Program-made: the position numbers and the translations under genes
The notes under the pieces: model-generated
What the model was told of the DNA's origin: nothing
The model's database searches: none
What the model saw: the letters and a program-made list of their open reading frames with translations, nothing else
Part shown: positions 33,896 through 44,349 of the stretch, piece by piece
Layout of the letters: every line of letters begins with the position of its first letter
How positions within the stretch are numbered: the stretch's first letter is position 1
Assembly (NCBI GenBank): GCA_963556695.1
Contig: CAUWAG010000008.1
Coordinates: forward strand, 2,232,001-2,296,000
From: Anthostomella pinea
Taxonomy: Eukaryota > Ascomycota > Sordariomycetes > Xylariales > Xylariaceae
Direction of reading: 5' to 3'
Length of the DNA stretch: 64,000 bases

Positions 33896-34854
33896 TCAGC
33901 AACGAGGATGGTCTTGGCGGTACCGAAATCCTACCACAGGCCCTACGACATGCAAAGCCGTCCCTAGAACAGCATAGATATGGAAAAGCTGATGCGAGTG
34001 CCCCCATACATCAAACGAGCCAGGACTCAGCCTCTCCGGCAGCCTGCCGACGAAGAAGCATACCCCAACCAGAAGAGTAATATCCTCGGTGAGGTACCAA
34101 TGAGCCCCTACCTCGACACATGCCCTCTCCCAACCCACTACACCAACAGCATGAAACATCGGCAACATGGCAGAAACAGCAAGCACACTGAAAACCCCAC
34201 CGTGCAGAATTCTCATCCGACTCCCCCCTCCTCCACTATCGAACAGCATAACAGCAGCAGCAACCGCCGAGCCCAGGTTGAGACCCCAGTACACGCGCTG
34301 GATGGTGGGATGGCAATAAAATGCATAGTACGTCAGTGAAGTCCCGCCTCCAAGGGCCAGCACGCAGATCCCGAGGATGTCTAGCTTGCCCAGAAGTGGT
34401 GGACGGTGTAGGAGTGGCTGCGCGGGGTGTGGAATGCGGCGCTGAGGCCGAAGCAGATGGTGGCTGCTGTTAGGCAGGTGCTGAAGGCGAAGAGGTCGCT
34501 TGTGCTGAGTTGCGGTTGTAGGTTGCAGTTGTCAGGTGCGTGTGCGTAGTTGGAGAGGAAGAAGATGCCGACGGCTAGGAAAGAAAGGCTTCCCAGTGCG
34601 TGCGTCCAGATGTTCAGGGTCTCCATGTGCAGGCAGCGCCAGAGACGGAGAGAGCGGCGGGAGGAGTTTGTTGGGAGGGGATGGTTGAATATTATGAAGT
34701 CGTTGTCGCGTAGCCAGATGGGGATTTGGTCTTTGGTCCCGATCTGCGGCCAGTAGGATGCATCGTGCTTGTTGGGCGGGTTAGGCGGTGTGCCGTCGCT
34801 TGCTTTGGGACCGGACGTGGTTGGTGATTGGGGCATGGTTGCGTCTTTGGCCAT
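33896..34854 (-). pseudogene. PAQR/Izh-type (adiponectin receptor-like) membrane protein with a frameshift
   Basis: Seven-helix hemolysin-III/PAQR family; yeast Izh proteins act in zinc homeostasis and sterol/lipid signalling. ATG at 34854 (MAKDATMPQ). The frame reads DNDFIIFNHPLP, HMETLNIWTHALGSL and SAAFHTPRSHS, then stops at 34381. The continuation GKLDILGICVLALGGGTS and the C-terminal zinc motif GHSHQLFH lie in another frame down to 33896. The join is at about 34393-34394, where TTCTGGGC would need one extra base. No intron fits. With that base the protein would be about 319 aa, with all zinc-site His/Asp residues present. It is either a recent one-base deletion or a sequencing error. Confidence 0.85.
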
Positions 34855-35612
34855 GGTCGATGTTCTGTGTCATGACCTCCAGAGCTGCACGGAAAGTCCA
34901 GGGCCAGATGATGGTGATGATGATTGAGGTATTCTGCAATGTAGCTCCGAAAGCACTGATGGATGTTGAAAGTAGGTGGGCGGTTGCGTTCCAGGGGCGC
35001 GGTTAGCAAACAACCATCCAACAAACAGTTGCGGAGGGCCTCACTTGTTCGGATGACAAAGCTTCTCATCATTGTTTATCGCATACACCATATCAACCCA
35101 AGTTAACTTCATCCGAGCGTAATATGGTATGATTCATGTTGGAGACTTCACGTATGGTACTCCAGTCCTACGCGCCGCCTAGGGAGGCCCCCGTTTTGGG
35201 CTTGGTTGAAATAGGTCGTAGTTACTATCATGAGTGAGTGCTTCTTGGATTTTGATTGGTCCGTATGCCACGAATATTCGAAGGATAAAAGAAAGGGGCT
35301 GTACAATCTGTAGCTTCGTATCTACAGATTGGCACGATGGGGGTTCCGAGTTCTTGGAAGCATTCGGACGGCATTTGGCAGAGCAGAGGTACAAGGTCAC
35401 GGCTAGCTCTTCGCGGATTGATGGACAATTGATTCAATGTCCTATATATACGCAGAGTTCATCACATACAGCCCCCCAGATCCCAGTCACTCCCAATCCC
35501 TCAGTGTACCTCGCATCCCAACATCAGCGCCATCACATAGTGACATGGATGAGCGAGTATACCGCAGCACGGTTCCCATTGCCTTGGAAGCCGATGCACC
35601 AACGAACACCAT
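34855..35612. other. Intergenic, PAQR to peptidase
   Basis: 758 bp with no supported gene; the right part is peptidase 3' flank, and the left part is the PAQR promoter. Confidence 0.5.
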
Positions 35613-36407
35613 CTAGCCAGTGTAGCTGCAGACAACCTCGCTGGAGCCAGAAGTCGAGCACGACGTCAAGACCTTGCTGTTCTGCTCAATGTCGATGATA
35701 GTGGCACCGCTAACACCAGTGCCGCCATTGACCGACGCGCCGGTGAAGGTCACAGTGCCAAAGTCGGCAAAGTTGACCAGGCTGCTGCCGCTCTCGTAGT
35801 CCTCGACGATCCACTCGGCGTTCTCCTCGCAGAGCTGGTTGGTCTCGCTCGAGAACGAGTGGGTGACCGTCTTGCCGGTCGTGTTGTTCTTGATGACGGC
35901 CGTGCCGGCCTTCTTGCTCGTCGCAGTCACCGTCATGGTGATGGAGTCGCCGGCGGAGATGGGGATGCCGGAGAAGTCGTAGGCGTAGTCCGGGTACCAC
36001 TCGTACCAGGCGTCGTAGGACACGGTGCTGCCCGAGATGGTGAAGTCGATGCCGGTCTGCAGGATGGCGGTTCCGCAGGTGTCCCCGTCGATGCCCACCC
36101 AGGCAGAGCCCGAGTAGGTGCCAGAGCTGCTGCCCGACGGCTTCGAGGGCGTGGGGACGACGATGGTGCCGGTGACCGAGGTGTATCCAGTCCCGATCAG
36201 AACGGCGCCGGCCCAGTTGCTACTGTATTCAACATGAGCGGTGCCGTTGCCGTTGGGGAGCTCGAGCGCGCCTACGGCCGGCTGGAGGGTGTTGGTCCTC
36301 CGGTTGATGCTCCTCTGCACTTCTCGCTCGCGTCGTGCAGCTGTGCCTGGTGCGGCAGCGGCAATGTTGGCGCACAGAAGGGCGCTGGCAACGGCTGTGA
36401 ACTTCAT
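35613..36407 (-). CDS. Secreted glutamic peptidase, family G1 (eqolisin), 264 aa
   Basis: Acid endopeptidase of the aspergillopepsin II / scytalidoglutamic peptidase family, acting outside the cell at low pH. Single exon. Signal peptide MKFTAVASALLCANIAAAAP, then a basic propeptide (RREREVQRSINRRTN) to about residue 45. The mature domain starts near EYSSNWAGAVL. The catalytic pair is Q117 (AILQTGIDF) and E198 (ENAEWIVED); their spacing matches Q53 and E136 of scytalidoglutamic peptidase. Cysteines at about 111 and 193 probably form a disulfide. Size and composition (Ser/Thr/Gly-rich beta sandwich) are typical. Probably nutritional or host-interaction related. Confidence 0.94.
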   Translation of the reverse strand: MKFTAVASALLCANIAAAAPGTAARREREVQRSINRRTNTLQPAVGALELPNGNGTAHVEYSSNWAGAVLIGTGYTSVTGTIVVPTPSKPSGSSSGTYSGSAWVGIDGDTCGTAILQTGIDFTISGSTVSYDAWYEWYPDYAYDFSGIPISAGDSITMTVTATSKKAGTAVIKNNTTGKTVTHSFSSETNQLCEENAEWIVEDYESGSSLVNFADFGTVTFTGASVNGGTGVSGATIIDIEQNSKVLTSCSTSGSSEVVCSYTG

Positions 36408-38122
36408 GGTAGCGAGTATGTGGAAGCTGAAAGCTAGAAGCGAGTTGGGGGAGCAGGATCGTGGAGTGTCCTTGATCTGGTAAGAATGAGTGAACTGGTG
36501 GTGCTGCTACCGAACAGTTGAAGATGGCGGAAACGACGCATTATATAGCTGATGATGTTGAGTCCTTGCCCTCACGAACGATAGCAGCAACGTAGTATCA
36601 GGTACTCTCAACAGTATCAGGTACTCTCACCGATGAAAGGTCCGGTCCGACTGTCGTCGTGGCCACCATCTCGTCCGATGGGTGGTCCGTCGTGTCCCCC
36701 ACGGCCCAGTTGCGCCATAGGATGTCCAACCACCTGCCCGATAGATTAATGAATAGCCGCCCCAGTGACCAACTCTCACGATAGATATGCCAAGAATGAC
36801 GATGTGGTTCTTAGCCACAATCAGCACGTAGCCGACCACACCCGCAGCGCCCAGGTGGAATATCGCGCTCCGTTGGTTGACTGTCACATGAAGGGATGTC
36901 GACCCATGGCTCATGGCTCATGGTGTGGATGTGACCGTCGATGGTGGCATATGCACGCACGGCAATACGTTATCGCAACCAGGCACACGAGGAAGTGCCC
37001 TGGAACCCAACAAGACGTTATATTGCATTCCCACCACGAAGAAAGGCCGACGCGGCCAGTGCGGCTGTTGCGAACATGATTGGGCCGAGAGGCTGACGCA
37101 AATCTTCATCTTAGAAGGAAGGTAGTAATGGCGAGTCTAAATCCCAGGTTCTAGACTGTAACTCTGCATGAGGACCGGGAGGTGGGCGGCGACACACTCC
37201 GGGGCCGGGTGCGTGATTGGAACACGGTTTTTCCGAGTGACGGGGAGGCTTATGTCGTGTCTGCATACTATATACCACATATTGCAGCCACCGATAAGAG
37301 AGGACAAAACTTGGCCGCTATCAGGAGCAGGACATGGGGCTGGAGACAGAAGTGCAACGGCATGCCATAGCACGTGCTGCCACTCCTCACTCGTCACTCG
37401 CAAGATAAGCCGAAAGGGCATGGGTGTGAGCGAGGGTGTGGTGGTGACGGGCGTAGCCGACGGCGAGGGCAGCGGGGTCGGTCATCTGCCGGCAGTCCTG
37501 AGCTGGGGTCTGTGTCTCGCAGGACCCTTCTTCCAACTACACCACAGTAGGTCTTGAAGCATCGATGCAAATCGTCAGCGCCGGATCGCTTCGAACTGCG
37601 TCTGATTATACAGGGTTGGGCGTTGGGAGGATATCGGTATCGAAACAAGCTTTATGGCTTGGTCTGCCAAGTGTGTCAAAGACTTGAAGGGGGTTTTTCC
37701 TACGCGCCAAGTCAACCCCACGATCGCCAAGGCAAACAAACGAGTACGATGGACCGCCAAACAAGGCAGGTAACTTTCCCTGGGTAAGGTACCTATAGGC
37801 ACTCGTTGCGCTGGCCCGCGCGCGCCGGTATCTCCATGACCCGCCAGGCTTCTGAGTGTAGTAGTACATGTAGCGGAGATGTCAACCGAACTTGGCGTTT
37901 TGATACGGTCGAGGTATCATGGCTCACTTTCCGAACCGAGGAGTGTTCAAACAAGGGCCGACTGCTCTGCTGCGTGGAAACTTGTAGTATGACCATAGTC
38001 CTTCCTCTTTGGAAGTAAACAACAGGCTGGTCCGATCAGAGTCACCATTACTGACCTGACCGCTTCGATAAGAGCAACAAGATGTTGCAACCTTCGATCG
38101 AAATCGGTAGAACTCGTCTTCT

Positions 38123-38141
38123 AACGTTATCACATAACGTT
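38123..38141. repeat. Perfect 8-bp palindrome with 3-nt loop
   Basis: AACGTTAT-CAC-ATAACGTT; a further GATAACGTTA occurs about 20 bp downstream. It resembles the palindrome at 6898-6916 in arm length and loop. Confidence 0.65.
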
Positions 38142-39589
38142 TCGATATTCGCTGCGATTGAAGATAACGTTACATACCGTAGGTACCTAACATTTGTCAT
38201 TTGAACTTGGATGAGACTGACTGCCATGAGGAGGATATGCTCTCATCAAGGTTCGTGGGAAAATCCAACCAGCAGTCAGGATAAGTAAGGTTCAGCGTGG
38301 GTGCATGTCTCCTCGACCCTGTCAACAGAAGTCTGGAGACTGGAAGGGCCGAGGTCAATCTCGTGATGGATAGCTGGTACTTTAGTCCATTCCCTTGGAC
38401 TGAAGAGGCACTCTCTCTCCAGACTCAGCGCAATGCTGATGAAGCCCCTCTTCGGCTTTGTTTCTTGGAGTATCGTACTTGCTGGCCGAGGTAACCGTGG
38501 ATATGACGCAGGTTTCAACTATGGCAAACCTTAACTCTCTGGTAGCAGATCTGCATACAAATGAGACAGTTGAATGGAGTGAACAGTGAAAAGATTGAGA
38601 TGATGGGAGTGGGATGGATCTCGGCCATACCGGAGATATCGGCCCGAGCGACATTATGTCCCCGCCAAGCGACCCGTCCCGTCTTTAGGCTGCCCGGCAA
38701 CACTGAACTTAGCGCACGGACCCCACGGCAGAGATGCCTTAACTTCAATCTTTTCTTTTTCCCTCCTCGTCAAATATTTCGAGAAATTTTGGCTCACCTA
38801 GCCTCAGTGTATCGTAACAACGAGGCTACTCATCTGCTTACAAGACCATTTCGCACAGGCTTCTTGTTCCCAACCCAGCAGTTTGAGATGGTATCGATGA
38901 TGTGGAATCAATTCAGGCTCTGCCATACCTTTCCAGGTAAGTCGTCTGCTACAGCTGCCACCGAGTCTGAGACTAAGCCTGTCTTGCCTAGGGAAAAACA
39001 ACCACGCTGTTGCAATAACTCACAAACGCTGAAAACCACCACGGAGACTTCTCGCGCAGTTTCATATACGCACAGACATCGATGGCAACGAGCTGTTGAT
39101 GTGAACTGGGTCCGATACTGGGCGGCACATTCACCCACTATGCAACGTGGAGATGGATCTTCTGGATCAAGTACGTCCTCTTGGCTTGATTAACCGACCA
39201 TGTTAGCAAGTATACAGCGCTAACCTATAATTCAGTTTTCCATTGGCAGATTTGCTGATAGGCCTCAGGGCTGTAACGTTGTCGAGGACAAGAAGGGCAT
39301 CAAGGAGCACCCGACGTGATGGTGGACCATGTCGGCAACGAGTGCTTCTGGGGCGGCTGCGGCCAGACCTCCGCCACGTCGGAGCTGCTGATTGGCCACC
39401 TGGATAGTCAGGATCTGCCTCCCTCTGCCTGATGTCGGACATCTCCACGGGTCGCGACATTGTTGCAGTACGCTGATCTGCCCTAATCCCGTTTCGACTG
39501 CAGTAACTAACTTGTGTTAGCACTACCGCAACAATCCGCACTAGAGAGTCATCGCCTATGATATCAAGAAGATAAAGAAGCCCCGGTCG

Positions 39590-40150
39590 ATGCAGCCGAG
39601 CAGTACCTCAAGTGATATGAGGTTGACCGTCGCTCAATCTATATCGGCGGTCTACCCTCTGACGTCACGAACCCAAGTCGCTGATATCGTTGAAGTCGAC
39701 AAAGGCGCTGGAGTTGACGAAGCCTCTGCTGCTGACGAAGCCCCTGCTGAGGAAGCCTCTGCTATTGCTGAAGTCGCCGCTGTCGCTGGAGTCGCGGCCA
39801 TGGACTCCGACAAGCCGGATGGTGGGTCCCCTTTTATTTTCCAGCCGCTGCTAAGTCCGGAGGGTTGCCAGGGCACCAACCGTCCACACGGGACCCGCGT
39901 GGACAATGTTTGTGTGACCCTAGACGAGATTATCGAGGCGGCTGCGGGACAGTACGGCAAAATCAAGGGTCTGCAGGTGATCCGCAAGCCCCTGCCCGGT
40001 ATGCAGTCAGCCACCCACCATCAATTTCGCGTTACTTGCGCGGTTTGCTTGCGATACTACACTTTCTGTTGGGAAAGTAGGGAAGCACGCATAACCCAGA
40101 AAGTAGGATCGATAAACTTCATACTCCAGGTAGCATCCACGAATGTTTAG
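39590..40150 (+). CDS. Hypothetical open frame, 186 aa, Ala/Glu repeats
   Basis: ATG-started open frame of unknown function. Its middle (about residues 35-70) is an Ala/Glu/Asp-rich repeat (EASAADEAPAEEASAIAEVA) coded by imperfect GAAGTCGC/GAAGCC units. The part after it (VDNVCVTLDEIIEAAAG) looks more ordinary. The repeat could by itself keep the frame open, so this may not be a gene. Confidence 0.25.
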   Translation: MQPSSTSSDMRLTVAQSISAVYPLTSRTQVADIVEVDKGAGVDEASAADEAPAEEASAIAEVAAVAGVAAMDSDKPDGGSPFIFQPLLSPEGCQGTNRPHGTRVDNVCVTLDEIIEAAAGQYGKIKGLQVIRKPLPGMQSATHHQFRVTCAVCLRYYTFCWESREARITQKVGSINFILQVASTNV

Positions 40151-40202
40151 GATATGTATGTATATGCATGGTTAGGTTCACACACACTACCGCGACGGAT
40201 TC

Positions 40203-40232
40203 GTGAATTCCGAGTGAATTCCGAGTGAATTC
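40203..40232. repeat. 11-bp tandem repeat GTGAATTCCGA
   Basis: Two full units plus GTGAATTC. Confidence 0.75.
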
Positions 40233-42168
40233 ATACGCGTAAGTTTGCCAACCAGAATGGTAACAGATCACTGACCTGAACGAACAACAGACTGCGCGGA
40301 CCTTGTGGACAGGACAAAACCAACATCTGACCAGTCTATTAGCATCCAGCCTTTCACTGAAAGGAAGCAAGGAGGCAAGGAAGAAAGGACAAAATGACTG
40401 GCCCTCTAGCTGCATTCTGAGAGGCAGAAGCTTCTTGGAGGGACGGCTCAAATAAATCCAGACAGCCTGAGCGAATACCGGCATGGGTAGAACCTCCCAA
40501 GCGATTAAGACGAAGAGGAGGACGCAGCCCCCGCCTGACGGTGACCCTATATAATGGGAAGGAATGTACGACGACGTCTCCCAGCTCAACGCCAACCCGG
40601 GAGGCCGAGGAGGCTTGCACCGAAATTGGGGTAGTTATAGACATCACAGTCCTGCGCCTAGCGATCCGACCCAGGCGCCCCCTCCGAACGCGTCCACGGG
40701 CCCTAAGAACGCTGGCCGACTGGGCGCAGACTATCACGTTGGTCTGCCGCCAGGCTCGTTCGTTGTCACGCGCTGTCCCTTGCTGAGCTTGACGTCAAGC
40801 CTGGTATATACACTTGCAAGGAGTACAAGTATGTGATCAACACGAACGGCATGCCTGAACATGTGCCCAACATGCATGTGGGTAGAAAACGCTTTATGCG
40901 TCACTTCCGCGTCGATGTTGGTAAAAATGTCCGCCAGCATCTCCTGGATGCTCACCCGGCCTGAAAGCAAGGAAGGAAGTAGGAACACCCATCGCGACGA
41001 GCTGAAGAGGGCACCACTCCGCCGTCTGATACCCAGGAGGCTCAGAGGGTTAGCCACACCCCACCAACAGCAGAAGTCTTCAATGAGAAGATCTGGCTGG
41101 TTCAGCCACTTACCCGATCTCTCCTGAGGGGATGACCGAGCTGAATTGCAACTTTACTAGATGTCTCGCGATCGTGAAATTCGATGTTGACAGGATCTAG
41201 GAAATCCTCGACTCATTGAAGATCTGATATAAGAAGCCTGAGGACCACCTGGAAGACCTCTGGTTCGGCGAGAACGGCACCACGCTCTGTGTTTCCTTCC
41301 AGATGCTACATACACCAGTGTGCAAGAGATACCTCGCAGCGGATATTTGTGCAGGTCCTTTGGACGAGGTGCACGCCCTTCGGATACGTACCGGTTTCCG
41401 TCCCGTCCGGCTTTCATCAAGCGGCTCTCGTGTCGCGCACCCGGACAGGTGGTCATGCGTCTCATCTGTGAATGGGCATCCATATTGGCGGTAAAGGGCC
41501 TTGTGCGGGCCAATGACACGATGCGCCAGCCAGGTAGCAAACAATCAGTGATGATGTCTCGGGGCATGACTCCAGGCGCGGCTTCCAATTGCGCTTCCGG
41601 CAGCAGCGAATGGAACAGTCACGATCCATCCCCACCAGTCGCAGTTTCCAGTCACAGTTTTCAGTCGAGTCGTAGTCACCAGTCACTAACCACAACTTGG
41701 AGTCTGTACGTGGACCTGTGCATCAAAGTCTAGGTCTCCAAACTCCAAGGCATTCTCATCTCTCGCCAGATAATTACGGTCTGTCAAGAACCGCAGCGCT
41801 GACACACTCTACGAACCCCCTAAAGAGCGGAATGCATTCTCATCTCCCGTCGTATCATGGAAGTGCGTCCTACACTGGAAACACCACCAGGCCCCAATCG
41901 TCTGGTGTTTTGCTCAGCAAACTTGGCGGCGTATTCCTACATGGTGCACACCAGCTCGCCAGGCTCCAACTTCCACTTGAACTTCCACAGCAGCTACCTC
42001 GTTCCTCTCAAGTACACAACGGACGGTGCTTTGACAACCCTTGGCGACGAGGAATCCGGGTACGTGGCTGCTCATCTGGTGGCATAAGCAATACTTGGGC
42101 ACTGATGGCGACCATAACTTGGTGGCCAGTAATATTCAGGCACTTGACCCGGCCTGCCAATCTGAAAT

Positions 42169-43272
42169 ATGATGCTGACCTTCAGTCCCTGTCTAGACAT
42201 GGAGGAAGTGAAGAAGGAATTTCAGCACGTCGGCGGTGCGCAGGGCACTCGTGCGTTCCAATCGGCTACCAATCGCATGGTCCGAAGCAAGCTGAAGCCG
42301 TTTACGCGCCCGCGAGCCCCGAACAGAAGACGTGCTGCGCGTCCAAAGCGTCGTGCCAGAGACCTGATCCCCTTTCGAAGTACTCCCGCTCAAAGTATCC
42401 CCTTTCGAAACATCATCTGGGCCCAGCTCAAGAAGCAACTAAAGGAGATCCGATTTGGAACTCTGCCTTCGCCGAAGAACAACCACCATAAGTGGTGCGA
42501 GGACCAGGATGCCTTACTCGAGTTCCCTCCCCTCCGCGATATCGAATTCTCCCAACGCAGATCTGCTCCCTTCGCGCCGAAGTGGCCAGATAACATCGCT
42601 TCGGCTATCGGTTACGTCGTGGGCGAGGTCGCCGAGGTTCCGTGCGGAAGATGTAGCCAAGGCAAGGGTTTATTCGAAAAGTGCATCCTGCCACCGCCCG
42701 CACTGAAGCAGTCGTTCGACAGTCGCTGGTGCTGCTTCAACTGCCGCTACAACTGGCAGTCCCATTGCTGCTCGTTGCGTCAGAAGAGCAAGGCGCAACG
42801 TCGTCTTGGCGATGAAGATCACGTTGGCGGACGAGGCGGTAGCCCTATACTTGGAGAGGACCATGATGTTGTACAGTTTGGCGATGAGGATCATGGCGTT
42901 GAATCAGCGAAGGCCGACGAGCCTGATGCCGCTCTCCCGGCTGTCCTAGGAGGACCAGCTGCCCCAGTTGTGGCTTTGAACCGAGATAGCCTCAACAGAC
43001 TGAACCAACTCTGGATCATCCCCCGCGGAATCCGCCTGGGCTCGGAGTTTGTGGAAGCTCGCCAAGGCTACGAAATCGATGCCCACGATAGCCACGTGCG
43101 CGTTGTGACGGTTCTCGGTGGTGTTGTTACCTTGAAAGTCAAAGGGGAATACCACGAAATTTGCCAAGGAGGCGCTTTCGTGGTAACCTCTGGCTCGGCT
43201 TGTGGGGTGAGAAACGAGGGCCCGGAGCGTGCTGAGGTTATGTGGACCATCGTTGAATTGGGTGCGGCTTGA
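42169..43272 (+). CDS. DUF3716-domain protein with C-terminal cupin-like fold, 367 aa
   Basis: Function unknown. ATG ATG at 42169; the Met at 42199 is an alternative start. The N-terminal 70 residues are very basic (PRAPNRRRAARPKRRAR), a possible nuclear signal or nucleic-acid contact. Residues about 157-205 carry the fungal DUF3716 Cys pattern: PCGRCSQGKGLFEKC (C159, C162) and CCFNCRYNWQSHCCS, a probable zinc module. An acidic, repetitive linker (GDEDHVGG, GEDHDVV, GDEDHGVE) leads to a C-terminal region (about 300-365; VRVVTVLGGVVTLKVKGEYH, GGAFVVTSG) that reads like a small cupin barrel. An upstream exon near 41857-42087 is possible but not shown. It is the left neighbour of the hydrolase-CorA gene. 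Confidence 0.7.
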   Translation: MMLTFSPCLDMEEVKKEFQHVGGAQGTRAFQSATNRMVRSKLKPFTRPRAPNRRRAARPKRRARDLIPFRSTPAQSIPFRNIIWAQLKKQLKEIRFGTLPSPKNNHHKWCEDQDALLEFPPLRDIEFSQRRSAPFAPKWPDNIASAIGYVVGEVAEVPCGRCSQGKGLFEKCILPPPALKQSFDSRWCCFNCRYNWQSHCCSLRQKSKAQRRLGDEDHVGGRGGSPILGEDHDVVQFGDEDHGVESAKADEPDAALPAVLGGPAAPVVALNRDSLNRLNQLWIIPRGIRLGSEFVEARQGYEIDAHDSHVRVVTVLGGVVTLKVKGEYHEICQGGAFVVTSGSACGVRNEGPERAEVMWTIVELGAA

Positions 43273-44349
43273 AGGAAGTGAAGGACGATGTAAGAGGGTT
43301 ATTAAGTAGGCACTTGAGCGGCTTTAACGAAGATTTAGAAGAGGCAGATATGGCAAATTTATACAATACCAGCAGTGCATGATGATGCTATACAGCCCCC
43401 TGCCTGAGCACAATTACACCGACAGCTGTACCGACAGCTGCACCAACAAAAGCACCGACAACGGTACAGACAACTGCACCGACAACAGCATTTCACCGAC
43501 AACTGCACCAACAAAGGCCAAGGCGCTGTTACTAGCAATCAAGAAATGGCGAATGGGGTCGTCAGCCTTCGTAGGTGCTTGGGTGATCACTTGGCCCATC
43601 ATCACGGTTATAAAGGTCTGGGGGAATGGACGGTTCGCGGTCTTGTTGCGGCTGCCGCGGCTCGGTCCGTTGTCCGTTGTCCGTTGTCCGTTGGATCGCT
43701 GACTAGCACCCGGCTATCCGGCACGAACCCCTGGCATCAGCTTAAAGAAAGAGGTGGAGACCCGGGAAGACTCGATGCTTATTTAAACTGCAGGCACGAG
43801 AAATGCGTCCAATTCATGGATATTCAACGTTCTGCTCATGCCGCCAGTGCACCTTGCGAGGATTATCTAACGTGATGAGTAAGTAGGTAGAACTATCCTC
43901 GGCTGGCAGGGTGACGTCAAGGGATGCTGATCCTTTGCCGTTCCTACCCGCCGATAAAATAGTTGTGGTGTAGGCGCTGCCAAGGACCGAAAAGGGGCAG
44001 GGGAGTCGGTCAGGCCTCAGCTTATGTGTGCCCCTAAGCCGCATCTGTCGCAAGCGTGCGGGCGACACTGCGTGTCTTGCGCATCAGATGACCAGCCATC
44101 TGTATATATGGTTGCAACGGTGCGCCAGTAAGCTTGGGGCTGAAGAGATTATCGACGGTGCGTGTGCCTGTAGAAGAGCCGCAGCTGGTCACACCACCTG
44201 TGCCACTCAGCCTTGCGGCAAACCGGAATTGCCTATATGGTTGTACCCTTCTTGCCTTTTCAAGGTCTTGTCTCAGTCATTCTCTTTGATGCTCTTCACA
44301 CGTCTGCCACTGTCATTTGGGTGACGCTCGGATTCCACTGGTGATCAAG
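43273..44349. other. Intergenic with degenerate 12-bp tandem repeat
   Basis: About 1.1 kb. It contains the 12-bp repeat (43417-43517) and a short GTCCGTT repeat near 43668-43693. No gene supported; its right end is the likely promoter of the fusion gene. Confidence 0.55.
43417..43517. repeat. Degenerate 12-bp tandem repeat (ACCGACAACTGC-like)
   Basis: About eight units such as CACCGACAGCTG and CACCGACAACTG. In one frame they would encode TDSC/TDNC/TDNS units, but that frame has no gene-like flanks. Confidence 0.8.

Larger units (their letters stand above)
36408..42168. other. Gene-poor, decayed region
   Basis: About 5.8 kb with no complete gene recognised. Short open frames on both strands are broken by stops. 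Between about 39.2 and 41.3 kb several stretches look like former exons, for example a frame at about 40.8-40.97 kb reading DVKPGIYTCKEYKYV then RHFRVDVGKNVRQHLLDAHP, but I cannot assign a family. Also present: a palindrome (38123-38141) and a small tandem repeat (40203-40232). Confidence 0.5.

Noticed and set aside
35859..36437. 192-codon plus-strand frame, Gly/Asp/Arg-rich
   Set aside because: Shadow of the G1 peptidase gene.
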